Origin: an uncultured Haemophilus sp.
GTDB taxonomy: Bacteria > Pseudomonadota > Gammaproteobacteria > Enterobacterales > Pasteurellaceae
Direction: 5' to 3'
Length of the DNA stretch: 60,322 nt
Assembly: GCA_905205995.1 (NCBI GenBank)
Contig: CAJLFU010000007.1
Span: 1-60,322, forward strand
Under the pieces are notes generated by a model. The model saw only the letters and a list, made by a program, of their open reading frames with translations, did not search any database and was not told the DNA's origin. Both the position numbers and the translations under genes were made by a program. This document shows positions 24,756 to 33,916 of the stretch, piece after piece; position 1 is the first letter of the stretch; every line of letters starts with the position of its first letter.

Positions 24756-25604
24756 ATGAATGATTTAACCGGAATTTTATATATTGTCGCCACGCCAATC
24801 GGGAATTTACAAGATATTACACAACGTGCTTTAGAGACCTTTTCTCAAGTGGATTTAATTGCTGCGGAAGACACGCGCCACAGTGGTTTATTACTCAGTC
24901 ATTATGGTATCAAAAAGCCTTTTTTCGCCTTGCATGATCACAATGAACAAGAAAAAGCGCATGTGTTGGTAGAAAAGCTAAAACAAGGTACTAATATTGC
25001 ATTAATTTCTGATGCGGGAACGCCCTTGATTAGCGATCCGGGTTTTCATTTAGTGCGCCAATGTCGTGAGGCAGGCATTAAAGTCGTTCCGTTACCAGGT
25101 GCTTGTGCGGCGATTACAGCATTATGTGCATCAGGCATTGCCTCTGACCGTTTTTGCTTTGAAGGTTTTTTACCTGCGAAAACCAAGGCACGTAAAGATA
25201 AGTTAGAAAACGTCGCAGAAGAAGACCGCACTTTAATCTTCTATGAATCAACCCACCGTATTTTAGATACCCTTGCCGATATGCAAGACGTATTAGGTGG
25301 TGATCGTTATGTTGTGCTTGCACGTGAAATTACGAAAACGTGGGAAACCATTGCAGGGGATAAATTAAGTAGTCTTCGTCAATGGTTAAGTGAAGATCCG
25401 AATCGCACAAAAGGTGAGATGGTGTTAATCGTGGAAGGTAAACCCAAATCAGAAGATAGCGAAGAATTTTCACCACAAGCAATTAAAGCACTCACTTTGA
25501 TTGCCAAAGAACTCCCTTTAAAAAAGGCTGCGGCGATTGTGGCAGAACTTTATGGTTATAAGAAAAATGCCTTATACCAATTTGGATTGGATAATTTAGA
25601 TTAG
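24756..25604 (+). CDS. rsmI: 16S rRNA (cytidine1402-2'-O)-methyltransferase RsmI
   Basis: A 282-residue SAM-dependent enzyme modifying C1402 of 16S rRNA at the decoding centre. It has the tetrapyrrole methylase fold, with LYIVATPIGNLQDITQRA (about 8), AAEDTRHSGLLLSHYG (about 35), ISDAGTPLISDPG (about 88), PLPGACAAITALCASG (about 111) and FYESTHRI (about 161). Its place divergent from lpoA is the same as in E. coli (yraL/yraM). The ribosome site is weak. A USS lies inside the gene near 25223. Confidence 0.96.
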   Translation: MNDLTGILYIVATPIGNLQDITQRALETFSQVDLIAAEDTRHSGLLLSHYGIKKPFFALHDHNEQEKAHVLVEKLKQGTNIALISDAGTPLISDPGFHLVRQCREAGIKVVPLPGACAAITALCASGIASDRFCFEGFLPAKTKARKDKLENVAEEDRTLIFYESTHRILDTLADMQDVLGGDRYVVLAREITKTWETIAGDKLSSLRQWLSEDPNRTKGEMVLIVEGKPKSEDSEEFSPQAIKALTLIAKELPLKKAAAIVAELYGYKKNALYQFGLDNLD

Positions 25605-25619
25605 TCAAAAACTATCTCA

Positions 25620-25650
25620 CCTCTTTAGCAAAGAGGGGCTAGGGGAGATT
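25620..25650. repeat. Short interspersed dyad-type repeat between rsmI and tldD
   Basis: A 7-bp hairpin CCTCTTT (25620-25626) / AAAGAGG (25630-25636) is followed by GGCTAGGGGAGATTT. This pattern (CCTCTTT-loop-AAAGAGGGG-TAGGGGAGATTT) looks like a short dispersed repeat I have seen in intergenic DNA of Pasteurellaceae and Neisseriaceae; this is from memory. It overlaps no gene when tldD starts at 25686. Confidence 0.5.
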
Positions 25651-25685
25651 TGGCAGAATTAATTTTTATAAATTTCGGAGAACAA

Positions 25686-27134
25686 ATGTTAAAACAGGTT
25701 TCAGATACCTTACTTGCACCAAGCAATTTATCGCATCAATCATTGCTTAATATTTTTGATGTGATGTCGCATCGTCATATTGATTATGCGGATCTTTATT
25801 TTCAATTAAGCCAAGATGAAAGCTGGGTATTAGAAGACAGTATTATTAAAGAGGGTGGCTTTCATATTGATCGCGGTGTTGGTGTGCGCGCCGTTTCTGG
25901 AGATAAAACAGGCTTTGCGTATTCCGATCAAATTAACTTAGCATCATTACAACAATGTGCAGAGGCCGTAAAAGGTATTGCACAAATTAAAGAAGGCAAT
26001 TTAATTTCGCCTCAAGCATTTAATGCGGTGAATGCGGTTCAGCGTTATACGGCGATTAACCCGTTAGAAAGTTTAAGTAAAGAGAAAAAGATCGAGTTAT
26101 TACACTTAGTGGATTGTACAGCGCGATCTGAAGATCCTCGTGTTACGCATGTCTCAGCGGCATTAAGCTCGATTTATGAAGAAGTGTTAGTGGTCGCAAC
26201 AGATGGCACACTTGCTGCAGATATTCGCCCGCTTGTGCGTTTATCCATTTCTGTTCTTGTTGAAGAAGATGGCAAACGTGAGCGGGGTAGTTGCGGTTCA
26301 GGTGGACGCTTTGGCTTAGATTGGTTCTTTGAAGTGGTAAATGGGGATATTCGTGCCGTTAATTTTGCAAAAGAAGCGGTTCGTCAAGCCCTTGTGAATT
26401 TAAGTGCGGTCGCTGCACCAGCAGGATTAATGCCTGTGGTATTAGGGGCAGGTTGGCCTGGCGTATTGCTTCATGAAGCAGTGGGGCATGGTTTAGAAGG
26501 GGATTTCAACCGCAAAGAAAGCTCTTTATTTACAGGAAAAATTGGTGAGTTAGTGACGTCGCCATTATGTACAATTGTGGATGATGGCACATTACAAAAT
26601 CGCCGTGGTTCTTTAACTATCGATGATGAAGGCGTGCCAAGCCAGTGTAATGTTTTAATCAAAGACGGGATTTTGCAAGGCTATATGCAAGATAAACTCA
26701 ATGCGCGATTAATGGGCGTGAAACCAACAGGGAATGGTCGTCGTGAGTCTTATGCACATTTACCAATGCCACGCATGACCAATACTTATATGTTGGCGGG
26801 CCAAAGCAAATTTGAAGATTTAGTGGCTTCTGTAGATCGCGGTATTTATGCCCCGCACTTTGGTGGTGGTCAAGTGGATATTACTTCGGGTAAATTTGTA
26901 TTCTCGACATCTGAAGCTTATCTTATTGAAAAAGGCAAAATCACTAAACCGGTTAAAGGTGCAACGTTAATCGGTAGTGGTATCGATGTGATGCAAAAAG
27001 TCTCTATGGTCGCAGATAAAACAGACTTAGATCTTGGTATTGGTGTATGCGGCAAAGATGGCCAAAGCGTGCCAGTCGGCGTTGGTCAGCCTGCCTTGAA
27101 AATAGATGAAATCACTGTTGGTGGAACCAATTAA
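25686..27134 (+). CDS. tldD: Metalloprotease TldD
   Basis: A 482-residue subunit of the TldD/TldE (PmbA) zinc protease, which degrades unfolded peptides and matures peptide toxins such as microcin B17 and CcdA in E. coli. The zinc site is in LLHEAVGHGLEGDFNRK (HExxxH, about 262-267). Other typical parts are GVRAVSGDKTGFAYSDQ (about 72) and the C-terminal GTLIGSGIDVM-like region (ATLIGSGIDVM). The frame runs from 25650, but ATG at 25686 follows CGGAG and gives the E. coli length (481). The partner tldE is not in this window. Terminator at 27141. Confidence 0.95.
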   Translation: MLKQVSDTLLAPSNLSHQSLLNIFDVMSHRHIDYADLYFQLSQDESWVLEDSIIKEGGFHIDRGVGVRAVSGDKTGFAYSDQINLASLQQCAEAVKGIAQIKEGNLISPQAFNAVNAVQRYTAINPLESLSKEKKIELLHLVDCTARSEDPRVTHVSAALSSIYEEVLVVATDGTLAADIRPLVRLSISVLVEEDGKRERGSCGSGGRFGLDWFFEVVNGDIRAVNFAKEAVRQALVNLSAVAAPAGLMPVVLGAGWPGVLLHEAVGHGLEGDFNRKESSLFTGKIGELVTSPLCTIVDDGTLQNRRGSLTIDDEGVPSQCNVLIKDGILQGYMQDKLNARLMGVKPTGNGRRESYAHLPMPRMTNTYMLAGQSKFEDLVASVDRGIYAPHFGGGQVDITSGKFVFSTSEAYLIEKGKITKPVKGATLIGSGIDVMQKVSMVADKTDLDLGIGVCGKDGQSVPVGVGQPALKIDEITVGGTN

Positions 27135-27140
27135 ACACAC

Positions 27141-27166
27141 AGCCCGATAATCATATCGGGCTTTTT
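27141..27166 (+). terminator. Terminator of tldD
   Basis: A 9-bp stem of AGCCCGATA (27141-27149) and TATCGGGCT (27154-27162), followed by TTTTT. Confidence 0.85.
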
Positions 27167-27440
27167 ATTTCCTTCGTATATAAGTGCGGTCCGTTTTTTA
27201 TCTATTTTGATTAGTCAGTTTCTGATGAATCATTATTGCGTTAGGTTAAAAGTTAAACACACTACGCATTTATCTCGATTCTTTTATGATCCCTATCACA
27301 ATATCTTGTAAAACCAGTTAAAAAAATTCCCCAATAACCGTAATAAGTGATACATTTATCGTTGCATGACTTTTTGTCATTTAAGAGACAGGGACAGGCG
27401 TGAGTTTGTCTGAAATTTCATCAACCAGAGGGAAACATTT
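27167..27440 (+). promoter_or_regulatory. Intergenic leader ahead of pntA
   Basis: The tldD-pntA gap holds a lone USS near 27181, a weak FNR-like match ATGATCCCTATCAC (27286-27299, 8 of 10), a small hairpin ATGAC/GTCAT (27366-27380), and a possible stem AGACA (27386-27390) / TGTCT (27407-27411) in the leader. No clear promoter is visible. A CAGAGGGA ribosome site (27425-27432) precedes pntA. Confidence 0.35.
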
Positions 27441-28982
27441 ATGTTAATTGGTGTACCTAGAGAACTGCTTGATAGCGAAAATCGTGTGGCGGCAACGCCA
27501 AAAACGGTTCAGCAGATCTTAAAACTGGGCTTTGACGTCATCGTAGAACACGATGCGGGATTTAAAGCGAGTTTTGAAGACCAAGCATTTATCGACGCCG
27601 GCGCAAAAATTGGCTCAAGTTCAGAAGTGTGGCATTCGGATGTGATTTTTAAAGTGAATCCACCAACGGATGCAGAAATTGATCAAATGAAGGAAGGTGC
27701 AACACTTGTGAGCTTCATTTGGCGCGCACAAAATCCGGATTTAATGAAAAAACTCACGTCGAAAAAAATTAATGTATTAGCGATGGATTCTGTGCCACGT
27801 ATTTCCCGTGCGCAAGCGCTTGATGCATTAAGCTCTATGGCGAATATTTCTGGTTATCGTGCGGTGATTGAAGCTGCTCATGAATTTGGTAGTTTCTTCA
27901 CCGGACAAATTACTGCGGCAGGTAAAGTACCACCAGCAAAAGTGTTAGTCATTGGTGCGGGTGTTGCAGGTCTTGCTGCGATTGGTGCAGCCAATAGCCT
28001 CGGTGCGATTGTACGTGCTTTTGACTCTCGTCCAGAAGTAAAAGAACAAGTGCAAAGTATGGGCGCGTCTTTCTTAGAAATTGATTTCAAAGAAGAAGGC
28101 GGTAGCGGCGATGGTTACGCGAAAGTAATGTCAGAAGAATTTAACCGTCGTGCGATGGAGCTTTATGCGGAACAAGCGAAAGAAGTGGATATCATTATTA
28201 CCACTGCAGCGATTCCAGGTAAACCAGCCCCTCGCTTGATCACAAAAGAAATGGTTGATTCCATGAAACCGGGTTCTGTGGTGGTGGACTTAGCAGCTGC
28301 AACAGGTGGTAACTGTGCTTACACTGAAGCAGGAAAAGTCGTAACCACTGAAAACCAAGTGAAAATTATTGGTTACACCGATTTCCCAAGTCGTTTACCA
28401 ACACAATCTTCCCAACTTTACGGTACAAACTTAGTTAATTTATTAAAACTACTTTGTAAAGAAAAAGACGGCAAGATCAATATCGATTTTGACGATGTGG
28501 TATTACGCGGTGTGACTGTGGTACTTGATGGTGAAGAAATTCCACCAGCGCAAATCCAAGTGTCAGCACAACCAAAACAAGAAGCGAAAGCGGCACAAAG
28601 TGCGGTTAAAAAAGAGGAAGAAAAACCGGCAGATCCTCGCATCAAATACGGTGTGATGGCAGGTGTAGGTGTGTTATTCCTCTGGCTTGCGTCTGTGGCG
28701 CCAGCGGCATTCCTTTCTCACTTCACCGTATTCGTATTGGCTTGTGTAGTCGGTTACTACGTGGTTTGGAACGTCAGCCACGCTTTACACACACCACTTA
28801 TGGCGGTAACCAATGCGATTTCAGGTATCATCATTGTGGGTGCATTACTGCAAATTAGACAACCAACAGGCAACTTCTTCATTGATGCATTAGCCTTTGT
28901 GGCAATCTTGGTGGCAAGCATTAACATCTTTGGTGGTTTCCGTGTAACCCAACGTATGTTGGCGATGTTTAGAAAAGGTTAA
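27441..28982 (+). CDS. pntA: NAD(P) transhydrogenase alpha subunit
   Basis: A 513-residue subunit of the proton-translocating transhydrogenase, which uses the proton gradient to move hydride from NADH to NADP+. The N-terminal NAD-binding domain I starts MLIGVPRELLDSENRVAATP, with the dinucleotide fold VIGAGVAGLAAIGAANSLGA (about 173). A charged, Ala/Lys-rich linker at 380-400 is followed by four membrane helices at about 405-505. It is followed after ten bases by pntB. A USS falls in the linker-coding region near 28598, where coding constraint is low. Confidence 0.97.
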   Translation: MLIGVPRELLDSENRVAATPKTVQQILKLGFDVIVEHDAGFKASFEDQAFIDAGAKIGSSSEVWHSDVIFKVNPPTDAEIDQMKEGATLVSFIWRAQNPDLMKKLTSKKINVLAMDSVPRISRAQALDALSSMANISGYRAVIEAAHEFGSFFTGQITAAGKVPPAKVLVIGAGVAGLAAIGAANSLGAIVRAFDSRPEVKEQVQSMGASFLEIDFKEEGGSGDGYAKVMSEEFNRRAMELYAEQAKEVDIIITTAAIPGKPAPRLITKEMVDSMKPGSVVVDLAAATGGNCAYTEAGKVVTTENQVKIIGYTDFPSRLPTQSSQLYGTNLVNLLKLLCKEKDGKINIDFDDVVLRGVTVVLDGEEIPPAQIQVSAQPKQEAKAAQSAVKKEEEKPADPRIKYGVMAGVGVLFLWLASVAPAAFLSHFTVFVLACVVGYYVVWNVSHALHTPLMAVTNAISGIIIVGALLQIRQPTGNFFIDALAFVAILVASINIFGGFRVTQRMLAMFRKG

Positions 28983-28992
28983 GGAGAAGACG

Positions 28993-30372
28993 ATGTCTGA
29001 AGGTTTAGTACAAGCAGCCTATATTATCGCTGCATTACTTTTCATTATGAGCTTAGCCGGTCTTTCTAAACATGAAACGGCAAAAGCCGGTTGTTGGTAT
29101 GGTATAGTCGGTATGACAATTGCCCTTGTTGCAACCATTTTCGGCCCTCAATCTGAAGGTACATTATGGATCATTATTGCAATGATCATCGGTGGTGTGA
29201 TTGGTGTTCAACGTGCATTAAAAGTTGAAATGACTGAAATGCCTGAACTCGTTGCGATCCTTCATAGCTTTGTAGGTTTAGCAGCTGTGCTCGTAGGCTT
29301 TAATAGTTACGGTTTAACACACGAAACTGATCCAGTGTTAATGAATATCCATAACGTTGAAGTATTCTTAGGGATCTTCATCGGTGCGGTAACATTCACA
29401 GGTTCTATCGTAGCATTTGGTAAATTAAGCGGCAAAATCAATTCAAAAGCATTAACGCTGCCACATCGCCATAAATTAAATTTAGCGGCATTAGTGGTTT
29501 CAGCTTTCTTGATGGTAGCATTCTTAAACAACCCAGATAATATCTTCCCAGTATTACTCATGACTGCGATTGCACTTGCATTCGGCTGGCACTTAGTGGC
29601 ATCTATCGGTGGTGCGGATATGCCAGTTGTGGTTTCAATGCTTAACTCTTATTCTGGTTGGGCAGCGGCTGCAGCAGGTTTCATGTTAAGCAATGACTTG
29701 CTTATCGTCACCGGTGCATTAGTGGGTTCTTCTGGTGCGATTCTTTCTTACATTATGTGTAAAGCGATGAATCGCTCATTTATCAGCGTTATCGCAGGTG
29801 GTTTTGGTAATGATGTTCAAGTTTCTTCTGATGAAGAGCAAGGCGAACACCGTGAAACAACCGCAGAAGAAGTGGCTGAATTACTCAAAAACGCAAGCTC
29901 TGTTATCATCACGCCAGGATATGGTATGGCGGTAGCACAAGCGCAATATCCAGTGGCTGAAATTACGGCGAAATTGCGTGAGCGTGGTATTAACGTGCGT
30001 TTTGGTATTCACCCTGTGGCAGGTCGTTTACCGGGTCATATGAACGTACTTTTAGCGGAAGCGAAAGTGCCTTATGACATCGTACTTGAAATGGATGAAA
30101 TCAATGACGATTTCGCGGATACCGATGTGGTATTGGTTATCGGTGCAAACGACACCGTAAACCCAGCTGCAATGGAAGATCCAAACAGCCCAATCGCCGG
30201 TATGCCAGTGTTAGAAGTATGGAAAGCTCAAAACGTTATCGTATTCAAACGCTCTATGGCGGTGGGTTACGCAGGCGTTCAAAACCCATTATTCTTCAAA
30301 GAAAACACCCAAATGCTCTTTGGTGATGCAAAAGAACGTGTTGATGACATTCTTACTGCATTAAACAAATAA
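28993..30372 (+). CDS. pntB: NAD(P) transhydrogenase beta subunit
   Basis: A 459-residue subunit. The N-terminal membrane domain II has about nine helices (residues 5-265), and the NADP-binding domain III follows (about 285-459), with ITPGYGMAVAQAQYPVAE (about 308), RFGIHPVAGRLPGHMNVLLA (about 335) and VIGANDTVNPAA (about 382). With PntA it completes the inner-membrane transhydrogenase. It shares an operon with pntA and ends at a paired-USS terminator. Confidence 0.97.
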   Translation: MSEGLVQAAYIIAALLFIMSLAGLSKHETAKAGCWYGIVGMTIALVATIFGPQSEGTLWIIIAMIIGGVIGVQRALKVEMTEMPELVAILHSFVGLAAVLVGFNSYGLTHETDPVLMNIHNVEVFLGIFIGAVTFTGSIVAFGKLSGKINSKALTLPHRHKLNLAALVVSAFLMVAFLNNPDNIFPVLLMTAIALAFGWHLVASIGGADMPVVVSMLNSYSGWAAAAAGFMLSNDLLIVTGALVGSSGAILSYIMCKAMNRSFISVIAGGFGNDVQVSSDEEQGEHRETTAEEVAELLKNASSVIITPGYGMAVAQAQYPVAEITAKLRERGINVRFGIHPVAGRLPGHMNVLLAEAKVPYDIVLEMDEINDDFADTDVVLVIGANDTVNPAAMEDPNSPIAGMPVLEVWKAQNVIVFKRSMAVGYAGVQNPLFFKENTQMLFGDAKERVDDILTALNK

Positions 30373-30394
30373 GCAAAAAACTGAAGTAAAACTG

Positions 30395-30428
30395 ACCGCA
30401 CTTTGAGAGATTAAAGTGCGGTTTTTTT
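30395..30428 (+). terminator. Paired-USS terminator of pntAB
   Basis: ACCGCACTTT (30395-30404) pairs with AAAGTGCGGT (30413-30422), then TTTTTT. The two USS are in the reverse order from the other pairs in this window (ACCGCACTT first). Confidence 0.85.
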
Positions 30429-30492
30429 ATCGATTGAATTTTTCTGGTAATTATTTAGAATCATTCAGTATTTAATTTTTTAAGAGATTTTC

Positions 30493-31332
30493 ATGAATAA
30501 ACACATTCTTTTCCTCATCCTTTTTTCTTTTTCAACTTCTGCCTTTGCACTATTTCCAATTGAGAATGACTGGACAAAACATCATTTACAAGGAAAAGTT
30601 AAGTCGATTAAATCTAAGGAAGAAGGTAATTCAGCCTTGCCCGATAATGGGACAGTAAGTTATCTGGATCGCTTTTATAACGAACAAGGCTTTTTGATAA
30701 AAGAAAAGGAACAGGGCGTTATTTTTGATAAAGAACGGATCACGATTCGCAACTATAAGTATGATGCTCAAAATCGAGTATTGGAAATTCAGGATGATAA
30801 TGTGACTGAAACTAATCCAGAGCTCAAAACCTTTAGCAAATTTTATCGTTATGTAGATAATCCAGATGGTAGTGGTGTCGTGCAGTTTGTGGAATATAAG
30901 GACACACCAGATTTTTCATCATCATATAAAGAACATTTTTATGATAAAGCGGGTACTTTGCTAAAAACTCAAGATTATGATGTAGAGAATAAAACAACAT
31001 CAGATATAAAAAAATACGACTATGAGAATGGTAAACTGAGCAAAATATGTCGTATTGAAGATAATGTAGAAAGAGATTGCGATACTTATCATTACGAAAA
31101 TGATGGTTCATTTACCGAATCTTTAAACGTTTTTATCAATAGTGTGAAAAATTATTTTGATAAAAATCATCGCTTATTAAAAAGTGAAATTTTTGGCGTT
31201 GGAAAACGCATCAACTGGATAACCGTATCATATCAATTTGATAAACATGGCAATGTTATTGAAGAGATAATCTATAACAAAGATGGAGTATGGAAAACCA
31301 AAAAGACTTATCAATATGAGTATTATGAATAG
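30493..31332 (+). CDS. Secreted or periplasmic hypothetical protein with YD-like repeats
   Basis: A 279-residue protein with a signal peptide (about 1-20, ending SAFA). The mature part is a series of short beta-strand units of the form Y-D/E-x-x-G/N-x-L/V-x-x (for example FYNEQGFLIKEKEQG, YKYDAQNRVLEI, FYDKAGTLLKTQDYD, YFDKNHRLLKSEIFG, QFDKHGNVIEE). These resemble the YD/RHS repeat type found in wall-associated proteins, Rhs toxins and some stand-alone periplasmic proteins. I do not recognise the family. There is no toxin domain at the C-terminus. It is a single gene between two USS-pair terminators with no USS inside it. Function unknown. Confidence 0.7.
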   Translation: MNKHILFLILFSFSTSAFALFPIENDWTKHHLQGKVKSIKSKEEGNSALPDNGTVSYLDRFYNEQGFLIKEKEQGVIFDKERITIRNYKYDAQNRVLEIQDDNVTETNPELKTFSKFYRYVDNPDGSGVVQFVEYKDTPDFSSSYKEHFYDKAGTLLKTQDYDVENKTTSDIKKYDYENGKLSKICRIEDNVERDCDTYHYENDGSFTESLNVFINSVKNYFDKNHRLLKSEIFGVGKRINWITVSYQFDKHGNVIEEIIYNKDGVWKTKKTYQYEYYE

Positions 31333-31402
31333 GATTCAATATAAGTGCTGACAGTAAAAAATGGGGTTGTTTTTTATCCGATGTGTCTGACTTAAAAAAT
31401 AT

Positions 31403-31432
31403 AAAAGTGCGGTCAAAACTGACCGCACTTTT
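31403..31432. terminator. Paired-USS terminator between convergent genes
   Basis: A 13-bp stem of AAAAGTGCGGTCA (31403-31415) and TGACCGCACTTTT (31420-31432). T-runs occur on both outer sides, so it can serve the YD-like gene and yedF. Confidence 0.85.
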
Positions 31433-31436
31433 TACA

Positions 31437-31706
31437 TTAACGTTGAATCAAATAGCGTAATTTAGTGCCATCTTGTTCCACGCTTAATAGAGTGTAGCCG
31501 TGGTTTTTAGTATCAACAGGAATGTTGTTGATAGATTGAGCACAGTCACTTAATAGCTCTAAAATTTCGCCTTTTTGTAATTGTGGCATGGTTTCGAGCA
31601 TCACGATTGCCGGATACGGGCAAGGTTCACCAAGCGTATCTAACGTGTAATCTGGGGTGATGTCTTTTGGATCTTTATCTAATTTTTGAACAACGGTAAA
31701 TGCCAT
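31437..31706 (-). CDS. yedF: TusA-family sulfurtransferase-like protein YedF
   Basis: An 89-residue TusA-fold protein with the catalytic motif GEPCPYPAIVMLE (about 27-39). The CPxP cysteine normally carries a persulfide. A second cysteine is in SDCAQSINN (about 54). E. coli YedF is 77 residues and is also coupled to yedE, as here, where yedF follows yedE by 41 bases. The pair is linked to sulfur or selenium movement. The relation to the nearby molybdopterin genes is discussed with yedE. Confidence 0.88.
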   Translation of the reverse strand: MAFTVVQKLDKDPKDITPDYTLDTLGEPCPYPAIVMLETMPQLQKGEILELLSDCAQSINNIPVDTKNHGYTLLSVEQDGTKLRYLIQR

Positions 31707-31747
31707 AATAATGTCCTCTTTTTTTGAATGAATTCGTTAATATTTAA

Positions 31748-32971
31748 TTAGCAACCACAAGCTTGTGGATTTGCTGCCGCAATTTTTGCTTTAGCCTTTT
31801 TCAAGAAATGGCGTTCCCACCAAACTACGGCAATTAAGCAAAGAATAAGCAAGCCATAATTCACTAATAAACCGCCAACAGGGCCAAAGGATTTCAATAA
31901 GTTAAGTTTTTCGTAATCTAATGCGAGCACTGGTGCAAGATCGTCCCATGCATAGGCTAAATAAGTTGAACCGATAACATTACCTAAGCCCACCCACATA
32001 AAGTGAACTTGGCCTTCCATTGAACGATACATCCAACCGGTTTCACATCCACCCGCTAATACAATACCGAAGCCGAATAATAAACCACCGATAATGGCAT
32101 TTGGGCCTGCCCACATGATTTTAGCCGGCACACCTAATTGAATATAGCTAAATACGCCAAGCGTACCCACGATAATACCGAAGATAATCGCTTTTGCCAT
32201 ATAAGCGCGACCCGTTACCCACAAATCACGGAAGGCTGAAGTAAAGCAAATTTGAGCACGTTCGATTAACAAGCCGAAAGCTAAACCACAAAGCATTGCA
32301 AAACCCAGTTTGATTGAGTTTGTCATCACATAAAGGGAAGCGATAAGATAGGCAAAAAAGACAACCATACCAATCCAAAAACGACGACTTGCTTGTTTCG
32401 GGTCTGTTTCTTGTAATTTTGCTGCGCCTTTTTTCAATTCTAATTTCACGCGGAACATCGGAAGTAAGGTGACTTTTACCCCTGCATAAGTACCTACAGC
32501 AGTCGCAATGGTAAAGAACCAAGCGTGAACAGAAAATTGTGGGATACCAGTAAAGAGGGAAGCAAGGTTACAGCCCATCGCTAAACGAGCACCGAAACCG
32601 GCTAATGCACCACCAATGAGAGCTTGAACAATACGGCGTTTGTGTGGCTGGTTACGCCATTTCACATTATTTGCCCAAAGTGCAGCAGAAATACAACCGG
32701 CGAACATGCCTAAGATCATTACACCATCAATACGGGTGAAGATCGTGCCTTGCATACCGATAATTTTATAATAACTCCATTCGGAGACATCCACGCCTAA
32801 TGCTTGTAAAGCATGGCCACCCCAACGAGTAAATTCCCCGGTAACCGCCCAATAAGTGCCGGTTACACCAAAGTAATAAGCGGAAATCAACCCTGCGGCA
32901 ATAACTGCAGCGACAGGATTCCAATATTTGATCAGATAATTTTGTTTGAATTGCTGCAAAATCTCTTTCAT
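31748..32971 (-). CDS. yedE: YeeE/YedE-family sulfur/selenium transporter
   Basis: A 407-residue inner-membrane protein with about ten helices. The two half-repeats carry the conserved cysteines in GFGARLAMGCNLASLFTG (about 152) and GIVLAGGCETGWMYRS (about 310), residues that handle thiosulfate-type or selenium substrates in the family. LIERAQICFTSAFRDLW (about 255) is also conserved. The tail ends in QACGC, extra cysteines I do not recall from E. coli YedE. The frame is open 46 codons further upstream, but MKEILQQFKQN at 32971 matches the E. coli start best. Possible roles are selenium uptake or sulfur supply for the molybdopterin-dependent enzymes implied by moeA/moeB; this is inference. 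Confidence 0.88.
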   Translation of the reverse strand: MKEILQQFKQNYLIKYWNPVAAVIAAGLISAYYFGVTGTYWAVTGEFTRWGGHALQALGVDVSEWSYYKIIGMQGTIFTRIDGVMILGMFAGCISAALWANNVKWRNQPHKRRIVQALIGGALAGFGARLAMGCNLASLFTGIPQFSVHAWFFTIATAVGTYAGVKVTLLPMFRVKLELKKGAAKLQETDPKQASRRFWIGMVVFFAYLIASLYVMTNSIKLGFAMLCGLAFGLLIERAQICFTSAFRDLWVTGRAYMAKAIIFGIIVGTLGVFSYIQLGVPAKIMWAGPNAIIGGLLFGFGIVLAGGCETGWMYRSMEGQVHFMWVGLGNVIGSTYLAYAWDDLAPVLALDYEKLNLLKSFGPVGGLLVNYGLLILCLIAVVWWERHFLKKAKAKIAAANPQACGC

Positions 32972-33161
32972 TAGTGAATAAATCCTTAAATTGAAATGAT
33001 GATTTGCAAGTGCGGTATAAAATGCAGTGATTTTTGAAATGTCTGCCATTTTCCTATACACAAAACTTGCGATATAAGACAAATGAATTGTCGAGCGAAA
33101 TAATAGCATTTGTTTTTTGACAATGCACGAGGGAAGAGATAATTATTTGTGGGTAATTTGA

Positions 33162-33187
33162 GAAAAGGACAGACTTGATGTCTGTCC
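33162..33187 (-). terminator. Terminator of moeAB
   Basis: An 8-bp stem of GGACAGAC (33167-33174) and GTCTGTCC (33180-33187). Read leftward, it is followed by TTTTC. It separates moeB from the yedEF promoter region (32972-33161), in which only a USS near 33009 is evident. Confidence 0.7.
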
Positions 33188-33193
33188 AAACTA

Positions 33194-33916
33194 TTAGACG
33201 GGTAATTTCATTTCTCGGATACGCATGGTTAATCCATCGATTAACAATAAACGTCCACATAAATTTGAACCGATTTTTAACCGCACTTTGATGGCTTCTA
33301 AGGCTTGAATAGAGCCAACAACGCCCACAATTGGCGCCAGTACGCCTGCTTCTACACAACTTAAAACATTTTGACCAAAGAGTTGGCTAAGTTGGCGATA
33401 GGTTGGGGTATTTGGTTCATAAGTAAAGACGGAAACCTGTCCTTCTAAACGAATTGCTGCTCCTGAAATTAGCGGGATCTTAGCTTGTTCGCACCCACGA
33501 TCGAGCGCATTACGAATATCCACGTTATCGGTACAATCTAATATCACATCAAAGTGCGGTATGATTTCCGCAAGTTTTTCTTCGGAAAGTTGTGCATTGA
33601 TGGTTTCAATTTCGACGTGAGGATTAATCTGTTGTAACGCAATTTTTGCTGATTCCACTTTAGGCATATTTAATCGGCTATCAGTATGCAACACCTGACG
33701 TTGCAAATTAGAAAGCGATACGGTGTCAAAATCCAACAAGGTTAAATGCCCCACGCCAGCGGCGGCAAGATATTGACTTGCCGCACAGCCTAAACCGCCC
33801 AGACCGACAATTAACATTCGGCTGTCTTTCAGCTTTTCTTGACCGTCAAAATCAACTGCTTTTAAGATAATTTGGCGGTTATAACGCAGTTCTTCTTCGT
33901 AGCTTAATTCAGCCAT
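33194..33916 (-). CDS. moeB: Molybdopterin-synthase adenylyltransferase MoeB
   Basis: A 240-residue E1-like enzyme that adenylates the C-terminus of MoaD. MLIVGLGGLGCAASQYLAAAG (core GLGGLGCAA, about 36) is the ATP-binding glycine loop. LLDFDTVSLSNLQRQVL (about 60) and LDCTDNVDIRNALD (about 125) are typical. E. coli MoeB is 249 residues. The zinc Cys pairs of the E. coli protein appear reduced here: only scattered Cys (ENVLSCVEAGVLAP-like region) are present. It overlaps moeA by one base and is the second gene of moeAB. Confidence 0.95.
   Translation of the reverse strand: MAELSYEEELRYNRQIILKAVDFDGQEKLKDSRMLIVGLGGLGCAASQYLAAAGVGHLTLLDFDTVSLSNLQRQVLHTDSRLNMPKVESAKIALQQINPHVEIETINAQLSEEKLAEIIPHFDVILDCTDNVDIRNALDRGCEQAKIPLISGAAIRLEGQVSVFTYEPNTPTYRQLSQLFGQNVLSCVEAGVLAPIVGVVGSIQALEAIKVRLKIGSNLCGRLLLIDGLTMRIREMKLPV

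Noticed and set aside
28418..28645. Ser/Thr-rich frame opposite pntA linker
   Set aside because: It is the complement of the Ala/Lys-rich linker of a well-supported gene.
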